Shown piece by piece: positions 1 through 9,545 of a stretch of 64,000 nucleotides of DNA. Positions within the stretch are counted from its first letter, which is position 1. Each line of letters opens with the position of its first letter. The position numbers and the translations under genes were made by a program. The DNA comes from Lucinisca nassula (lineage: Eukaryota > Mollusca > Bivalvia > Lucinida > Lucinidae), in contig OY757016.1 of assembly GCA_963580285.1 (NCBI GenBank), positions 39,385,124 through 39,449,123 on the forward strand, written 5' to 3'. The notes beneath the pieces were generated by a model. It was not told where the DNA came from. It saw nothing but the letters and a program-made list of their open reading frames with translations, and did not search any database.

Positions 1-172
1 GATTGTGGTTGCTCATTAGAACCGCCTCATTGAGGCGGTTCTAACAAGCACCAAAAATCTATATTTGGACTAAAATTAAGAAAAATATTGAACTTCTTCA
101 TCTACAACATGCTACTCCTAGTGATAAGAAAGACGCCATTTTAGCACACGGGGGTGTGTTATTGTAATGAAT
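1..172. repeat. Foldback repeat M, copy 1 (partial)
   Basis: The core is a palindrome with 14-bp arms (16-29 and 31-44, arm ttagaaccgcctca) and a 1-nt loop. The following flank (gaaaaatatt... then gtgtgttattgtaatga) matches the 3' side of the fuller M copies at 3.0-5.0 kb. The left part is cut off by the window edge. The family has no coding capacity and behaves as a MITE-like foldback element. Confidence 0.75.
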
Positions 173-306
173 ATACACACCAATAAAAGATTAATGCAAA
201 TACACACAAATTAAAAGATTAATGCAAATACACACCAATAAAAGATTAATGCAAAATACACACCCATAAAAGATTAATGCAAATACACACCAATAAAAGA
301 TCAAAG
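173..306. repeat. 27-bp tandem repeat, about 5 copies
   Basis: About five imperfect copies of a unit near 27 bp, read as tacacaccaataaaag followed by attaatgcaaa. It lies directly after M copy 1. Single-base indels between units make it a minisatellite rather than a coding repeat. Confidence 0.85.
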
Positions 307-397
307 CACAGACATCAATGGTGGGTTGATTGTCTGAGTGTAGGCTGAAAAAATCGTCCTTGAACGGGGACTTGGACTGATTTGTTTAACCCTTAGA

Positions 398-482
398 TTC
401 CTGTACAGTAAGCACACAGTGTAGACCCTGATAAGATGCCACATTCAGCAGTGCCTGATCTTGGTCTGCACTGTTTGCCAAG
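398..482. repeat. Short palindromic repeat of the P type (degenerate)
   Basis: The sequence reads cagtgtagaccctgat ... gatcttggtctgcactg, an imperfect inverted repeat that matches the centre of the P MITEs at 1499-1725 and 21225-21450. The outer ends of P are not recognisable here. Confidence 0.55.
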
Positions 483-547
483 CCCAACACATGGTTCTAG
501 TGTAAAAAAGATAACCCTCTCATTATGAAAACACATCTGTGACATAA

Positions 548-703
548 AATGACGTCTGTTTCCTCTGGCTTTCGTTGCCGGATCATTACAGGGTCACTGA
601 TGAGGCTTTATTAGCCGAATCTACGTAGTATGACCCATCTTCTTTCTTATGAATGTTTTCATTGCTCTTAAAGGAACTCATTTTTTATTTTTATTTTTCT
701 AGA
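548..703 (+). repeat. Dispersed repeat N, partial copy
   Basis: This shares tttcctctggcttt, cattacagggtcactg and ttcattgctcttaaagg with the longer copies at 35755-36514 (minus, duplicated) and 52150-52463 (plus). Only the right half is present. I recognise no coding content or named family. Confidence 0.75.
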
Positions 704-734
704 ACAAGCATTTTTCAGATGATTTGTTTTTTCT

Positions 735-1196
735 AGTCCTAAAATGGATTGTTTGTGCTCGTTAGAACTGCTTCAATGAGGTGGTTCAATCTAGTACCCA
801 CAACCTATGTCTTGGAGCAGAAATAAGAAAAATAATGTTTACCCCTGTAAACCCCACATCTCAAAAACATGCCTATATAATTTTACCCCCTTGAACCCCA
901 CTTTTATATAGAAAAACTGGGGTTTACATGGGTAAACCTAATTTTTCTTATTTCTGCTCTAAAATATAGATTGTGGGTACTTGTTAGAACCGACTCATCG
1001 TGGCGATTCAAACAAGTACCAACAATCTATATTTTGAGCAGAAATAAGAAAAATATTACAATTTGTCATCTTTAAATGTTCGTTTTTTCGGCAGTAAAGT
1101 TTACAATGTATTTGTATAGGTGTGTTTCTGTAATGAGTTTTCTCTATATAAAGTGGGATTTAAAGGGGTGTTCATTACACGGACTTATTAACATGA
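735..1196. repeat. Foldback repeat M, copy 2 (two palindromes)
   Basis: Two M-type palindromes (about 735-840 and 945-1060) each carry the ttagaac... hairpin and agcagaaataagaaaaat shoulders. Between and after them lie inverted gtaaacccc / ggggtttac blocks. The distal end (tgtgtttctgtaatga) is the same terminal motif seen in other M copies. It may be two M insertions or a rearranged dimer. Confidence 0.7.
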
Positions 1197-1261
1197 TGTA
1201 ATGCAACATTCTGACCTCACGGGGATAAGAACACTACCGCTATTTTCTATAAATAACTGTT

Positions 1262-1445
1262 ACAATCAGCGACAGTTATGTGGAAAACAAAAATAACAAA
1301 AGTAGGTAAACCAGAGTTATGGTTTATATGTTATGCAGGTCGTCTCATGGTGCTCTACACATCTGTTAAGTTTCATGGTAATATCTCAAACGGTATCGAA
1401 GTTATGGAGCCGCAAAACTGGATTACGGTATTTCAAAATATGGAA
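1262..1445 (+). repeat. Degenerate monomer of array family D
   Basis: The stretch contains aaagtaggtaaaccagag, cgtctcatggtgct, aagtttcatggtaatat and gttatggagcc in the same order as the D monomers at 21.8-23.1 kb. It is a single decayed unit with no array or terminal hairpin. A 65-codon open frame across it is a product of the repeat and not a gene. Confidence 0.65.
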
Positions 1446-1498
1446 TTGCCATTTCTGTTGAACCTCAACTTTTAAAAAAGCCCAAATTTCTTGTACAA

Positions 1499-1725
1499 GT
1501 TAACCCATTGTATACTAGTGGACACTTCCATTGCTCTATGTTGGACAAGTCCATTTGTCAAATAAGAGGTGTCAGACCTTTTTTTTCATTTTTATTCTAT
1601 TTTTGATGGAAAATTCTGTTAGCAAATAGTGCAGACCCTGATCAGACGCCACATTCTGTGGCGTCTGATCTGGGGCTGTACTGTTTGCTAAGGTACCCCT
1701 TTAGGGGTTTCCAACATGCAATGTG
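1499..1725. mobile_element. MITE family P, copy 1
   Basis: About 227 bp, bounded by gttaacccattg on the left and caatgtgttaac on the right, which are inverted. The interior holds a palindrome centred on cagacgccacattctg. A second copy at 21225-21450 has the same order of blocks, and central fragments recur at 7.9, 25.1, 52.5 and 55.8 kb. There is no coding capacity. Confidence 0.75.
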
Positions 1726-1806
1726 TTAACCCCTAATCTGCCAGTCATGACATGTACAGATGTCATTTCTACATCATTTAACATTGCTGTTATTTACTCA
1801 TGTCAT

Positions 1807-2099
1807 TGATTGATTGATTGATTGACTGTTTTGAGTTTAACAACATGTCAAAACTTGTGGGTCATTTTGTGTCGTCTCCCAGAGAAAGGGAGAAAACAGA
1901 AGAGATAGTAGAGGAGATGAAAGTGAGGGACATAGGAGAAAGAAGAAAGTGAATGGAAGTGTAGAGTCAGGAGAAATAAAATTTCCCCTCTACTCTTACC
2001 TGCTGCAAGGAGGTCCAACTGTAAGCCAGTATAAGATGAATGCCCCCATGACTCAAGATACATCTCACCTTTGCCTCATCCAACACCAATCCGCCCCAC
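1807..2099 (-). mobile_element. Short retroposed element with 12-bp target duplication
   Basis: The 12-bp duplication tactcatgtcat occurs at 1795-1806 and 2100-2111. On the minus strand the 293-bp insert ends in a (TCAA)n-like tail (tgattgattgattg on plus), as expected for a SINE or a 5'-truncated LINE mobilised by target-primed reverse transcription. I do not recognise the body. A 71-codon minus-strand frame inside it has no family resemblance that I can see. Confidence 0.75.
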
Positions 2100-2134
2100 T
2101 ACTCATGTCATGAAAATGGTATGACCACATGTGT

Positions 2135-2481
2135 GTGTGTGTGTGTGTGCGTGTGTGTGAATTCGGGTTTAACGTCGCTTTCATCAATTTTTCAGTCATA
2201 TCACGACGGTGTCTGGTTGCGACAGGGAGCTCAATGCTCACGTTTATAGTGCTGCCTCACTGAAGTATCATGTCCCAGACACATTACATGATACCACACC
2301 CAGTCACATTATCCTGACACTGGATCGACCAGTCCTAGCTCTACCCCGTAAATCTGAGTGCCAAACGAGGAGCAGCTAGTACCATTTTTAACGACTTTGG
2401 TATGTCGCGGCCCGGGATCGAACCCGAGACCTCCCGTTCCCCGGAGCGGACACTCTACCAACTGAGCTATCGGGGCCGGTA
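2135..2481 (-). mobile_element. tRNA-derived SINE with central domain
   Basis: A 15-bp duplication, tatgaccacatgtgt, flanks the insert at 2120-2134 and 2482-2496. On the minus strand the head (about 2477 down to 2404) has a tRNA-like A box (agctcagttggtagag) and B box (gggttcgatccc). The body contains a gtttaacgtcgc motif like the conserved central domains of metazoan SINEs. The tail is a (CA)n run (gtgtgt on plus). The anticodon arm does not fold well, so this is a SINE head and not a working tRNA gene. Confidence 0.85.
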
Positions 2482-2507
2482 TATGACCACATGTGTAATT
2501 AAAAAAT

Positions 2508-2632
2508 GAATGCTATTTATTTAACATTCATTGAAGTATGAACAACATCAGGGCATGAGGAAAGAAAGTGAACCCCTTCGCTCGTTACCATATGTTGTTC
2601 ATAATTCAATGAACGTTAAATAAATTACCTTT
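2508..2632. repeat. Foldback element, about 34-43 bp arms
   Basis: The left arm (atttatttaacattcattg...) and right arm (...caatgaacgttaaataaat) are inverted copies with a few mismatches, separated by about 37 bp. No coding content. It resembles a short MITE. Confidence 0.7.
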
Positions 2633-2834
2633 ATTGCTTATATTTACATTATTTTCCATCAATCATATGACAAAACCTTTTGGTTAAGGGGCTAAAATTG
2701 CAACAGGAATACAACTGTACGCAGTTTTACTACACCAGTGGAAGAGCGCCAATGGCGTCATAACGACATCATGTCCAGTCAAAATAAGGAGAACCATGGT
2801 TTATATTTGACATCACTTAATGACCATGTGCTGT

Positions 2835-3254
2835 AACATGAGTCCATGTATTCATTGGGGTATAAACAACATTGCATCCCAATAATTCACCACAGGGGTT
2901 TTCCGTATATACACTGAGAATCTAAATATGAACATCTCATGAACAAGTCCTTGAAATAAAGACCCCCCTAAACCCCACTTTATATAGGGAAAACTGGGGT
3001 TTATGGGGGTAAACATTATTTTTCTTATTTCTGCTCCAAGACATAGGTTGTGGGTACTCGTTAGAACCACCTCATTGAGGCGGTTCTAATGAGCACCCAA
3101 AACCTATGTTTCGAGTATAAATAAGAAAAATATCACAAATTTTCAGTTTCCTTATTTCTGCTCAAAGACATAGGTTGTGGGTACTCGTTAGAACCGCTTC
3201 ATTGAAGCAGTTCTAACGAGCACCCAAAACCTATGTTTAGATTATAAATAAGAA
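2835..3254. repeat. Foldback repeat M, copy 3, left part
   Basis: Contains taaaccccactttatata, two M palindromes in succession (about 3010-3135 and 3150-3245), and stops at ataaataagaa. The right part resumes at 4955 with aaatatcacaaatttt. Together they restore the M order seen intact at 3106-3140, so A1 was inserted into this M copy. Confidence 0.8.
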
Positions 3255-4954
3255 CAAGAGGGCCATGACGGCCCTGGATCGCTCACCTGATCCATAGGGT
3301 ATCAAGTTGGCCTCTGGGAGAGCCATTATTGGGCCCGGGCTATAATATGATTAATCTTGGTAGTGGTCTAAAAGGTGAAGCTTCATATCAAATATCAAAG
3401 AACAGAGACTTGTGGTTTCAGACAAGACTTTTAAAGGTTTTCCTTATATAAGTCTACATAAACCTTGGGGTCCCCGGGGCGGGCCATTTTTGCCCCCAGG
3501 GCTATAATTTGAACCATCTTGGTAGAAATCCACAAGACGAAGCTTCATACCCGCAAATATCAAAGATCTTGGCCTTCTGCTTTCAGGCAAGAAGATTTTC
3601 AAAGGTTTTCATTTCCTTGACTTCTATTTCCTAGGGCTATAATTTGAACAATTTAGATGAAGCTTCACACCAAATATCAAATGGCTGGGCCTTGCGGTTT
3701 AAGATTAGAAGATTTTTTTTTAAATTTCCCCATATAAGTCAATGTAAAAATGAAGGGCCCCGGGGCGGGGGCATTTTGACCCAAGGGCTATGATTTGAGC
3801 AATCTTGGTAGAAGTCAACTAGATGAAGCTACACACCAAATTTCAAAGAACTGGGCCATCCGATTTTGGAGAAGAAGATTTTTAAAGATTTTCCCTATAT
3901 AAGCCAATGTAAAACAAAAGGGCCTGCAGGTTGGGGCATTTTTCGCCCTGGCCTTTAATTTGAACAATCTTGATAGAGGTCCACTAGATGAAGATTCACA
4001 CCAAATATCAAAGAACTGGGCCTTGCAGTTCAGAGAAGAAGATTTTTAAAGATTTTCCCTGTATAAGTCTATGTAAAACCAAAGGCCCCCGGGGCTGGGG
4101 CATTTTTGGCCCCAGTGCTATAATTTGAACCATCTTGGTAGAGGTCCACTAGATAATGCTTCATACCAAATATTAAAGACCTGGGCCTTGTGGTTTCAGA
4201 GAAGAAGATTTTAAAATATTTTCCCTATTATAAGCCAAGGTAAAACCAAAGGCCACCGGGCTGGGGGCATTTTTGGCCCTAGGGCTATAATTTTAAAATC
4301 TTGATAGAGGTCCACTAGATGAAGCTTCACACCAAATATCAAAGACTTGGGGCTTGCGGTTTCAGAGAAGATTTTTAAATAGTTTCCCTACATAAACCTA
4401 TGTAAAACCAAAGGCCCTCGGGGCAGGGGCATTTTTGGCCCCAGGGCTATAATATCAACAATCTTGATAGAGGTCCACTAGATGAAGCTTCACACCAAAT
4501 ATCAAAGACTTGGGCCTTGCGGTTTCAGAAAAGAAGATTTTTAAAGATTATCCCTATATAAGCCTATGTAAAACCAAAGGCCCCCGGGGTGGGGGCATTT
4601 GTGGCACCAGGGCTATAATTTGAACAATCTTGGTAGAGGTCCACTAGATGAAGCTTCATACCAAATATCAAAGACCTGGGCCTTGCGGTTTCAGAGAAGA
4701 AGATTTTTAAAAAAAAAAAAATCAGTAAAAAATCATGTTAGCTCCTGTGACCTAAATGTGCAACAGACCGTAACCATTTGAACAACTTTGAAAGAGGACC
4801 ACCTAAGGATCATTCCTGTAAAGTTTGGTCAAAATCAGATCAGTGGTTTAGGAGATGTTGTTTAAAGAAAAAGTTTACGGACGCACGCACGGACGCACGA
4901 CGGACAAAAAGTGATCCCAAAAGCTCACCTTGTCACTACGTGACAGGTGAGCTA
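3255..4954 (+). mobile_element. Tandem-array element A1 (Helitron-like/HINE-type)
   Basis: The element starts caagagggcc with a 6-bp stem (3259-3264 / 3270-3275), then the tag tcgctcacctg. About nine monomers of roughly 165 bp follow (markers: gcatttttggccc, aatttgaacaatcttgg, gaagcttcataccaaatat, gagaagaagatttt). The tail from about 4740 carries cattcctgtaaagtttgg and an acggacgcacg microsatellite. It ends in a hairpin (4922-4953) whose right arm, acaggtgagct, is the reverse complement of the 5' tag. It sits inside an M copy without target duplication. Open frames in the array are artefacts of the repeat. No Rep/helicase is present, so it is non-autonomous. Confidence 0.85.
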
Positions 4955-5045
4955 AAAATATCACAAATTTTCATCAGAAAAATTACCTTTTTTGAGGTAT
5001 GAACATGAACTATATCACACGGATTTGTTATCGTAATGGATATGG
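4955..5045. repeat. Foldback repeat M, copy 3, right part
   Basis: Runs from aaatatcacaaatttt through ttttttgaggtatgaac to gttatcgtaatgga, the usual M right end. It completes the M copy interrupted by A1. Confidence 0.75.
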
Positions 5046-5092
5046 TTACTGGCGTGTATGTCGTGAAATTTTTTTGTACTGCTCTTGCAATA

Positions 5093-6806
5093 CAAGAATT
5101 CCGCAGAAGGCGGCGTCGCACCTGCTGGGGGCAAAAGTCATAGAAGCCACAATCAGAATGTTGTTATTAATTAAGTAAATTTCATAGCAGCTGATAGTTG
5201 ATGTAAAATGTGTCAAAGTCACTGGACCAAAAATATAGGCCACGGTCACCATGTCAAGGTACGTGCCAAATCAGTACAATGGGGAGAAGTACTATCGAAG
5301 TTTGGTGGCTGTAGGCCATTTATTTAAAGACATATTGAACATTAACGTAAAAGTCGCTGGAGTGCATAATATATGTTAAGGTCACCAGGTCAAGGTACCC
5401 ACAGAGTAAGTAAATGTAGGAGAAGCACTATGCAAGGTTTGGTGGTTGTAGGCCTTTTCGTTAAGAAGATATGGAATGTCGACCTAAAATGTGTTAAAGT
5501 CAATGGAGTGCAAAACATAGGTGAAGGTCACCAAGGCGAGATACCTGCATAGTCAATACATCTAGGAGAACCACTATGCAAGATTTGGTGGTTGCAGACC
5601 TTTTATTTGAGAAGATCTGGAACATTGACGCAAATTGCGTCAAAGTCAACGGAGCGTAAACTATAGGTCAATGTCACCAGGTCAAGGTACCTGCAGAATC
5701 AGTACATCCAGGAGCAGTATTATGCAAGCTTTGATGGTTGTAGGCCTTTTATTTGCAGAGATCTGGAACTTTGACATAAAAATTTGTCAAAGTCGCTGGA
5801 GCGTAAAAATAGGTCAAGGTCACCGGGTCAAGGTACCTGCAGAGTCAGTACATCTAGGAGAAGCAGTTTGCAAGATTAGATGGTTGTGGGCATTTTACTT
5901 GTGGAGATCTGGAACTTCGCTGTAAAATTTGTCAAAGTCAGTGGAGCGTAAAATATAGGTCAAGGTCACCATGTCAAGGTACCTGCAGAGTCAATACATC
6001 TAGGAGAAACACTATTCAAGATTTTATTGGTGTAGGCCTTTTATTTGAGAAGATCTGGAACATTGACATAATTTGTGTCAAACTCACTGAAGCGTAAAAT
6101 ATAGGTCTAGGTCAACGTGCTTGCCTAGTCAGGAGCTCAGGGTGACGTTTCATGAAAGGTTTGATGGTTGTTTAGTCTTATAGTTGTTTACAATACAAAC
6201 TTCGACGTAAATTTCGAACTTCGAAGTAATGATAAAAGTCACTGGAGCACAAAATATAGGTCAAATTCACGAGGTCAAGGTGCTTACAAAGTGAGAAGGT
6301 CCATGAGATGTTTCATGTAAGGTTTGATGGTAGCTGAGGTTTGTAAAATAAAAACTTTTACGTAAATGTCTAACTTTGACATAAATGTCGAACTTCGACT
6401 TAATGGTCAAAGTCACTGGAGCGCAAAATATAGGTCAAAGTCACCCGGTCAAGGTGCTTACAAAGTAATAGGGTCTATGAGATGTTTCATGTAAGGTTTG
6501 ATGGTAGCTGAGGTCTGTAAATAAAAACTTTGACGTAAATGTCGAACTTCGACGTAATGGTCAAAGTCACTGGAGCGCAAAATAAAGGTCAAAATCACCA
6601 GGACAAGGTGCTTACAAAGTGAGAAGGTCTATGAGATACTTCATGTAAGGTTAGATGGTAGCTGAGGTTTGTAAAATAAAAACTTTGACGTAAATGTCGA
6701 ACTTCGACGTAAATGTTAACAGACGGACGGACGAAAGGATGGACGCACTGACGAACGGACGCAAAATCGGACGCCTATGTCGCACCCTGCTACAAGCAAG
6801 TGCGAC
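5093..6806 (+). mobile_element. Tandem-array element B1
   Basis: Starts caagaattccgc with a 5' stem (ccgc/gcgg) and the tag cgtcgcacctgct. About ten monomers of roughly 150 bp follow (taggtcaaggtcacc, acctgcagagtcagtac, ggttgtaggccttt). The tail is agacggacggacg. The 3' hairpin at 6779-6806 (arms gtcgcac and gtgcgac) has a right arm complementary to the 5' tag. Layout is identical to A1 but the sequence differs. No coding capacity. Confidence 0.8.
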
Positions 6807-7075
6807 AAAAATCTGATTTAAATTCGTTATATGATAAACAGAATCTTACACTCATGGTCAAATCATATGAAATTTATGAAACTTACCAGAGGATCGTTTC
6901 ATTAATTTCACAAGAAATAACCACTTGTGTAAGATCCTAAATGTCTTATTTTTTCAGAGAAGAATAAATGGCTGAAGCAAGCTAGTCTGGCAAAAAAAAA
7001 AACCATTGTACATTTCATATTTTCCACATCACGTGAACAAAGTAGAAGTAAAACAAAGATCAGGAATCGATCTGT

Positions 7076-7498
7076 GAAATGAACACCCCCTAAGCCCCAC
7101 TTTATAGAGAAACAGGGGTTTACAGGGGTATACATTATTTTTTCTTTTTCTGCTCCAAGACATAGGTTGTGGGTACTTGTTTGAGCAGTCTCAGTGAGGC
7201 AGTTCTATCAATCACCTAAAACCTATGTTAGAAGTATTTATGCGACAATTATCACAGATTTTCATCAGAAAAGTATCCATTTTGAGTGAGTGTTTGAGTT
7301 TTACGTCCCACCAACAGCTAAGGTCATACGGAGACGGGACCTCGGTTTAAAGACTCATCCTAAAGTCTGGAGAAGTCCGGAATCGATCCTGCGACCCCTG
7401 GTTTACATGGCGAGTAGCGTAACCACTGCACCACGGAGGCTTCTGTATCCATTTTGGAAGCACTATGTTGCACGGGTGTGTTACTGTAATGATCGAGT
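7076..7498. repeat. Foldback repeat M, copy 4, interrupted by a SINE
   Basis: The left part carries gaacaccccctaa, the M palindrome (about 7140-7245) and cattttcatcagaaaagt-type sequence. After the SINE at 7285-7444 it resumes with gtatccattttggaag and ends near gtgttactgtaatga. Confidence 0.75.
7285..7444 (-). mobile_element. tRNA-derived SINE1, copy a
   Basis: Flanked by an exact 12-bp duplication gtatccattttg (7273-7284, 7445-7456). On the minus strand the head begins agaagcctccgtgg with A-box-like gcagtggttacgc and a B-box-like ggatcgatt. The body ends in ggtgggacgtaaaact, then (CACT)n. This central domain resembles metazoan SINE superfamily domains; the exact name needs a database comparison. 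A plus-strand open frame across it is not a gene. Confidence 0.85.
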
Positions 7499-7575
7499 AA
7501 GTTATCCGTTGGGAGCTGGGAATACATCACAGAACTGAGTTCTGTGATGTATTCCCAGCTCCCAACGGATAACTT
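7499..7575. repeat. Perfect 38-bp inverted repeat with 1-nt loop
   Basis: The arms at 7499-7536 and 7538-7575 are exact reverse complements around a single g at 7537. The arm begins aagttatccgttggg. It lies directly after the right end of M copy 4. It could be a cruciform-forming palindrome or a template-switch/assembly artefact. Confidence 0.9.
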
Positions 7576-7643
7576 TTTTATAGAACATATTTGACATATG
7601 TAGTTGATTCACATATCATAGCAACCCTTATTTTATTTAACCC

Positions 7644-7832
7644 TTGCCAGGCAAAGCGGTGCGAGTCGGCCCGTCCCTGCTTATAAACCCTATTGGTTTC
7701 ATTGGGCGGCAGGGCTTGAGATGTCATTTCATCTTAATGTCAGGTAAAAGTCCCACAAAATTGGAAGCAGCGTCTCCAAAATGACCTTTACAGTGTTGAC
7801 GGGGACGCTAAACCTCAAATCAACCAACCAAC
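7644..7832 (+). mobile_element. SINE2, copy a (partial)
   Basis: Contains aggcaaagcggtgcgag, cctattggtttcattgg, gagatgtcatttcat and ends cctcaaatcaaccaacc. The family recurs at least nine times in this window; its AC-rich end is taken as the 3' tail. The 5' part of the family is missing here. Confidence 0.8.
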
Positions 7833-7924
7833 CTGCTGAATAATTAATTTTGCCCCACCATTTCTGACTATCAACCAATCAAATTACTTGATATAATGTT
7901 TTCATTAAAATTCAGAAAATAAAT

Positions 7925-7978
7925 GACAAACACTACAAATCCTGATCAGATCTGGATCTACACTATTTGCAAAAGTAG
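7925..7978. repeat. Central palindrome of MITE P (fragment)
   Basis: The sequence caaacactacaaatcctgat followed by gatctggatctacac and tatttgcaaa is an imperfect palindrome matching the centre of P. Confidence 0.55.
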
Positions 7979-8227
7979 AGATTGTTGTGTTAAGTAGGAT
8001 AAGGCTTAAACACTAATTTTGAAAATAAAATTGTGGATAATCAATAACTTGCACTAAATAAGAATTTATCAGTTATCCCCTATATTAACTGCTTTGTAAC
8101 ACACTGACCTGATAAAGATATGCTATCTCAGGACAAGTGAGCTTTATCAGGTCAAAATGATATTGCACTTCTATGAACTGGACTACTGGAAAAATAGCAA
8201 AATTGTAGGAGTGTACAATGGGATTAA

Positions 8228-8336
8228 CTGATAAATAGAATACCAGATTCATGTCATTTGATATCAAGCGTTCTCAAAGCCTTGCCTGATAAACTTGATA
8301 CCAAATGACATTGATCTGGTATTCTCTATTTACTGG
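8228..8336. repeat. Foldback element, about 40-bp arms
   Basis: The left arm aatagaataccagattcatg ... gatatcaag and the right arm cttgatacc ... gatctggtattctctattt are inverted copies with several mismatches around a loop of about 22 bp. Confidence 0.65.
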
Positions 8337-8339
8337 TGT

Positions 8340-8515
8340 CAAACTTTACAAGGATTTCATACAAAAGGTGCACTTTCTTTTGCCAGAAACTGACAACTGC
8401 CCCTTTTGAATCGAGTGAAGGGTTAGAATGACTGTAGTAAAGATGTCATGATCAATCTCTATGAAAGAATGTTGCCAACCTGGCAGGTATAGGACCTGCA
8501 ACCACTTAATAACCA
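8340..8515 (-). mobile_element. SINE3, partial copy
   Basis: Shares ccagaaactgacaact, gtcatgatcaatctc and gagaatgttgcc-like blocks with the longer copy at 13348-13660. The tRNA-like head end is degraded and the tail end is missing. Confidence 0.65.
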
Positions 8516-8527
8516 ATCAGACAAGTA

Positions 8528-8785
8528 TCCCCATTGAGGGGGTCCTAACGAGTACACAAAATCTATCTCATTGAGGGGATTCTAACAAGTACACATAATC
8601 TACCTCAATGAGGGGGTCCTAACAAGAACAAATAATCTACCTCATTGATAAGGGTCCTAACGTGTACACATAATATACCTCATTGAGGGCATTCTAACAA
8701 GTACAAATAATTAAACTCATTGAGGGGGGGGGGGGCTAACCAATACTTATAATCTGCCTCATTGAGGCAGTTCTTACGTTTAAAA
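8528..8785. repeat. About 43-bp tandem repeat derived from the M hairpin
   Basis: Six diverged units carry ctcattgagggg, tcctaac and aagtacacataatcta. The same words form the loop and arms of the M palindrome, so this is a tandem expansion of that segment. It runs into M copy 5 on the right and contains a G11 run near 8725. Confidence 0.8.
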
Positions 8786-8831
8786 TAAGAGAAATAATTT
8801 ATACTCTTGTACACCCAACTTTTCTCTATAT
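8745..8831. repeat. Foldback repeat M, copy 5, left part
   Basis: Contains the M arm (tctgcctcattgaggcag) and then acacccaacttttctctatat, which in other M copies continues aaagtgg. Here the LTR element follows, and aaagtgaggttt is found after it at about 13031. Confidence 0.7.
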
Positions 8832-9390
8832 TGTTACGAGCCAGGCGTAGCAGAAAGAAAAAAGCAAACAAGCCTTTTGGAAAAATTTAACAAAGTTTAT
8901 TTACAAGTTAACTTTAACCTGAAGAAGTAAGAAAATTAAATGTACTTAGCTCTGTTATGAAATATCCTGAATGAATCTATTTTCCTTGATCCCACAGAAT
9001 TCACAATCCAAAAAAATGAAAAGTAATATCCTTTAACAATCCAACACAGAATTCAGAAATAACTTTTCTTAAAAGCCCTTAATTCAAACTCCAAAGTCTG
9101 ACTCAAGGAGAAAAATCAAGCTCTTATATAGACCCTATGATTTCTCTAGAATGTTCCACAGGGCTGTGGAAAAAGTTGATGTAATTTTCTAAAAATAATG
9201 CAAACCTGAACTTTCTGGAAGGTTCTGAAGTACTTTTCCTTGTAAACAAGTTGTTTACAAAAATGAAATTAATCTGTGACTCAGTTTTCGAGAACCTTCT
9301 ATAAGAAGATAAACAAGATATTTATAGCACTATTAGGTCACTCAGTGGGGTGAAAGTGGGAATCAGAAAAATAAATTCTTATGCATAACA
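8832..9390 (-). repeat. 3' LTR of the retrotransposon
   Basis: 559 bp with short inverted ends: tgttacgagc on the left and gcataaca on the right. The segment 9262-9390 is repeated directly at 12901-13026 (shared words: tctgtgactc, gttttcgagaaccttctat, gcactattaggtcactcag). The 18-C run at 9391-9408 abuts it and is the minus-strand polypurine tract. Two open frames crossing the LTR are not genes. Confidence 0.85.
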
Positions 9391-9416
9391 CCCCCCCCCC
9401 CCCCCCCCTCTTCGAG
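9391..9416 (-). other. Polypurine tract of the retrotransposon
   Basis: On the minus strand, cgaaga followed by an 18-G run lies immediately before the 3' LTR start (tgttatgcat). This is the expected place of the plus-strand primer. The homopolymer length may be unreliable. Confidence 0.7.
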
Positions 9417-9545
9417 GAAAAGAAAGTTTTATGCAATAAAGCTTTCTTTTGCTTTTAGAATAATAAAATATTGAACATAGCATATAAAATTACACGTATC
9501 TACAATCCACTTCAGTATGGAAGAAAAAACAATTTCTGACACTGC

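Noticed and set aside
2404..2477. Functional tRNA gene
   Set aside because: A and B boxes are good but the anticodon arm does not fold and the sequence continues into a SINE body with a flanking target duplication.
4922..4953. Rho-independent terminator
   Set aside because: The hairpin is the 3' end of a repeat element in eukaryotic DNA and recurs at each element end.
3255..4954. CRISPR array
   Set aside because: The repeats are long, directly adjacent and without unique spacers, and the context is eukaryotic.
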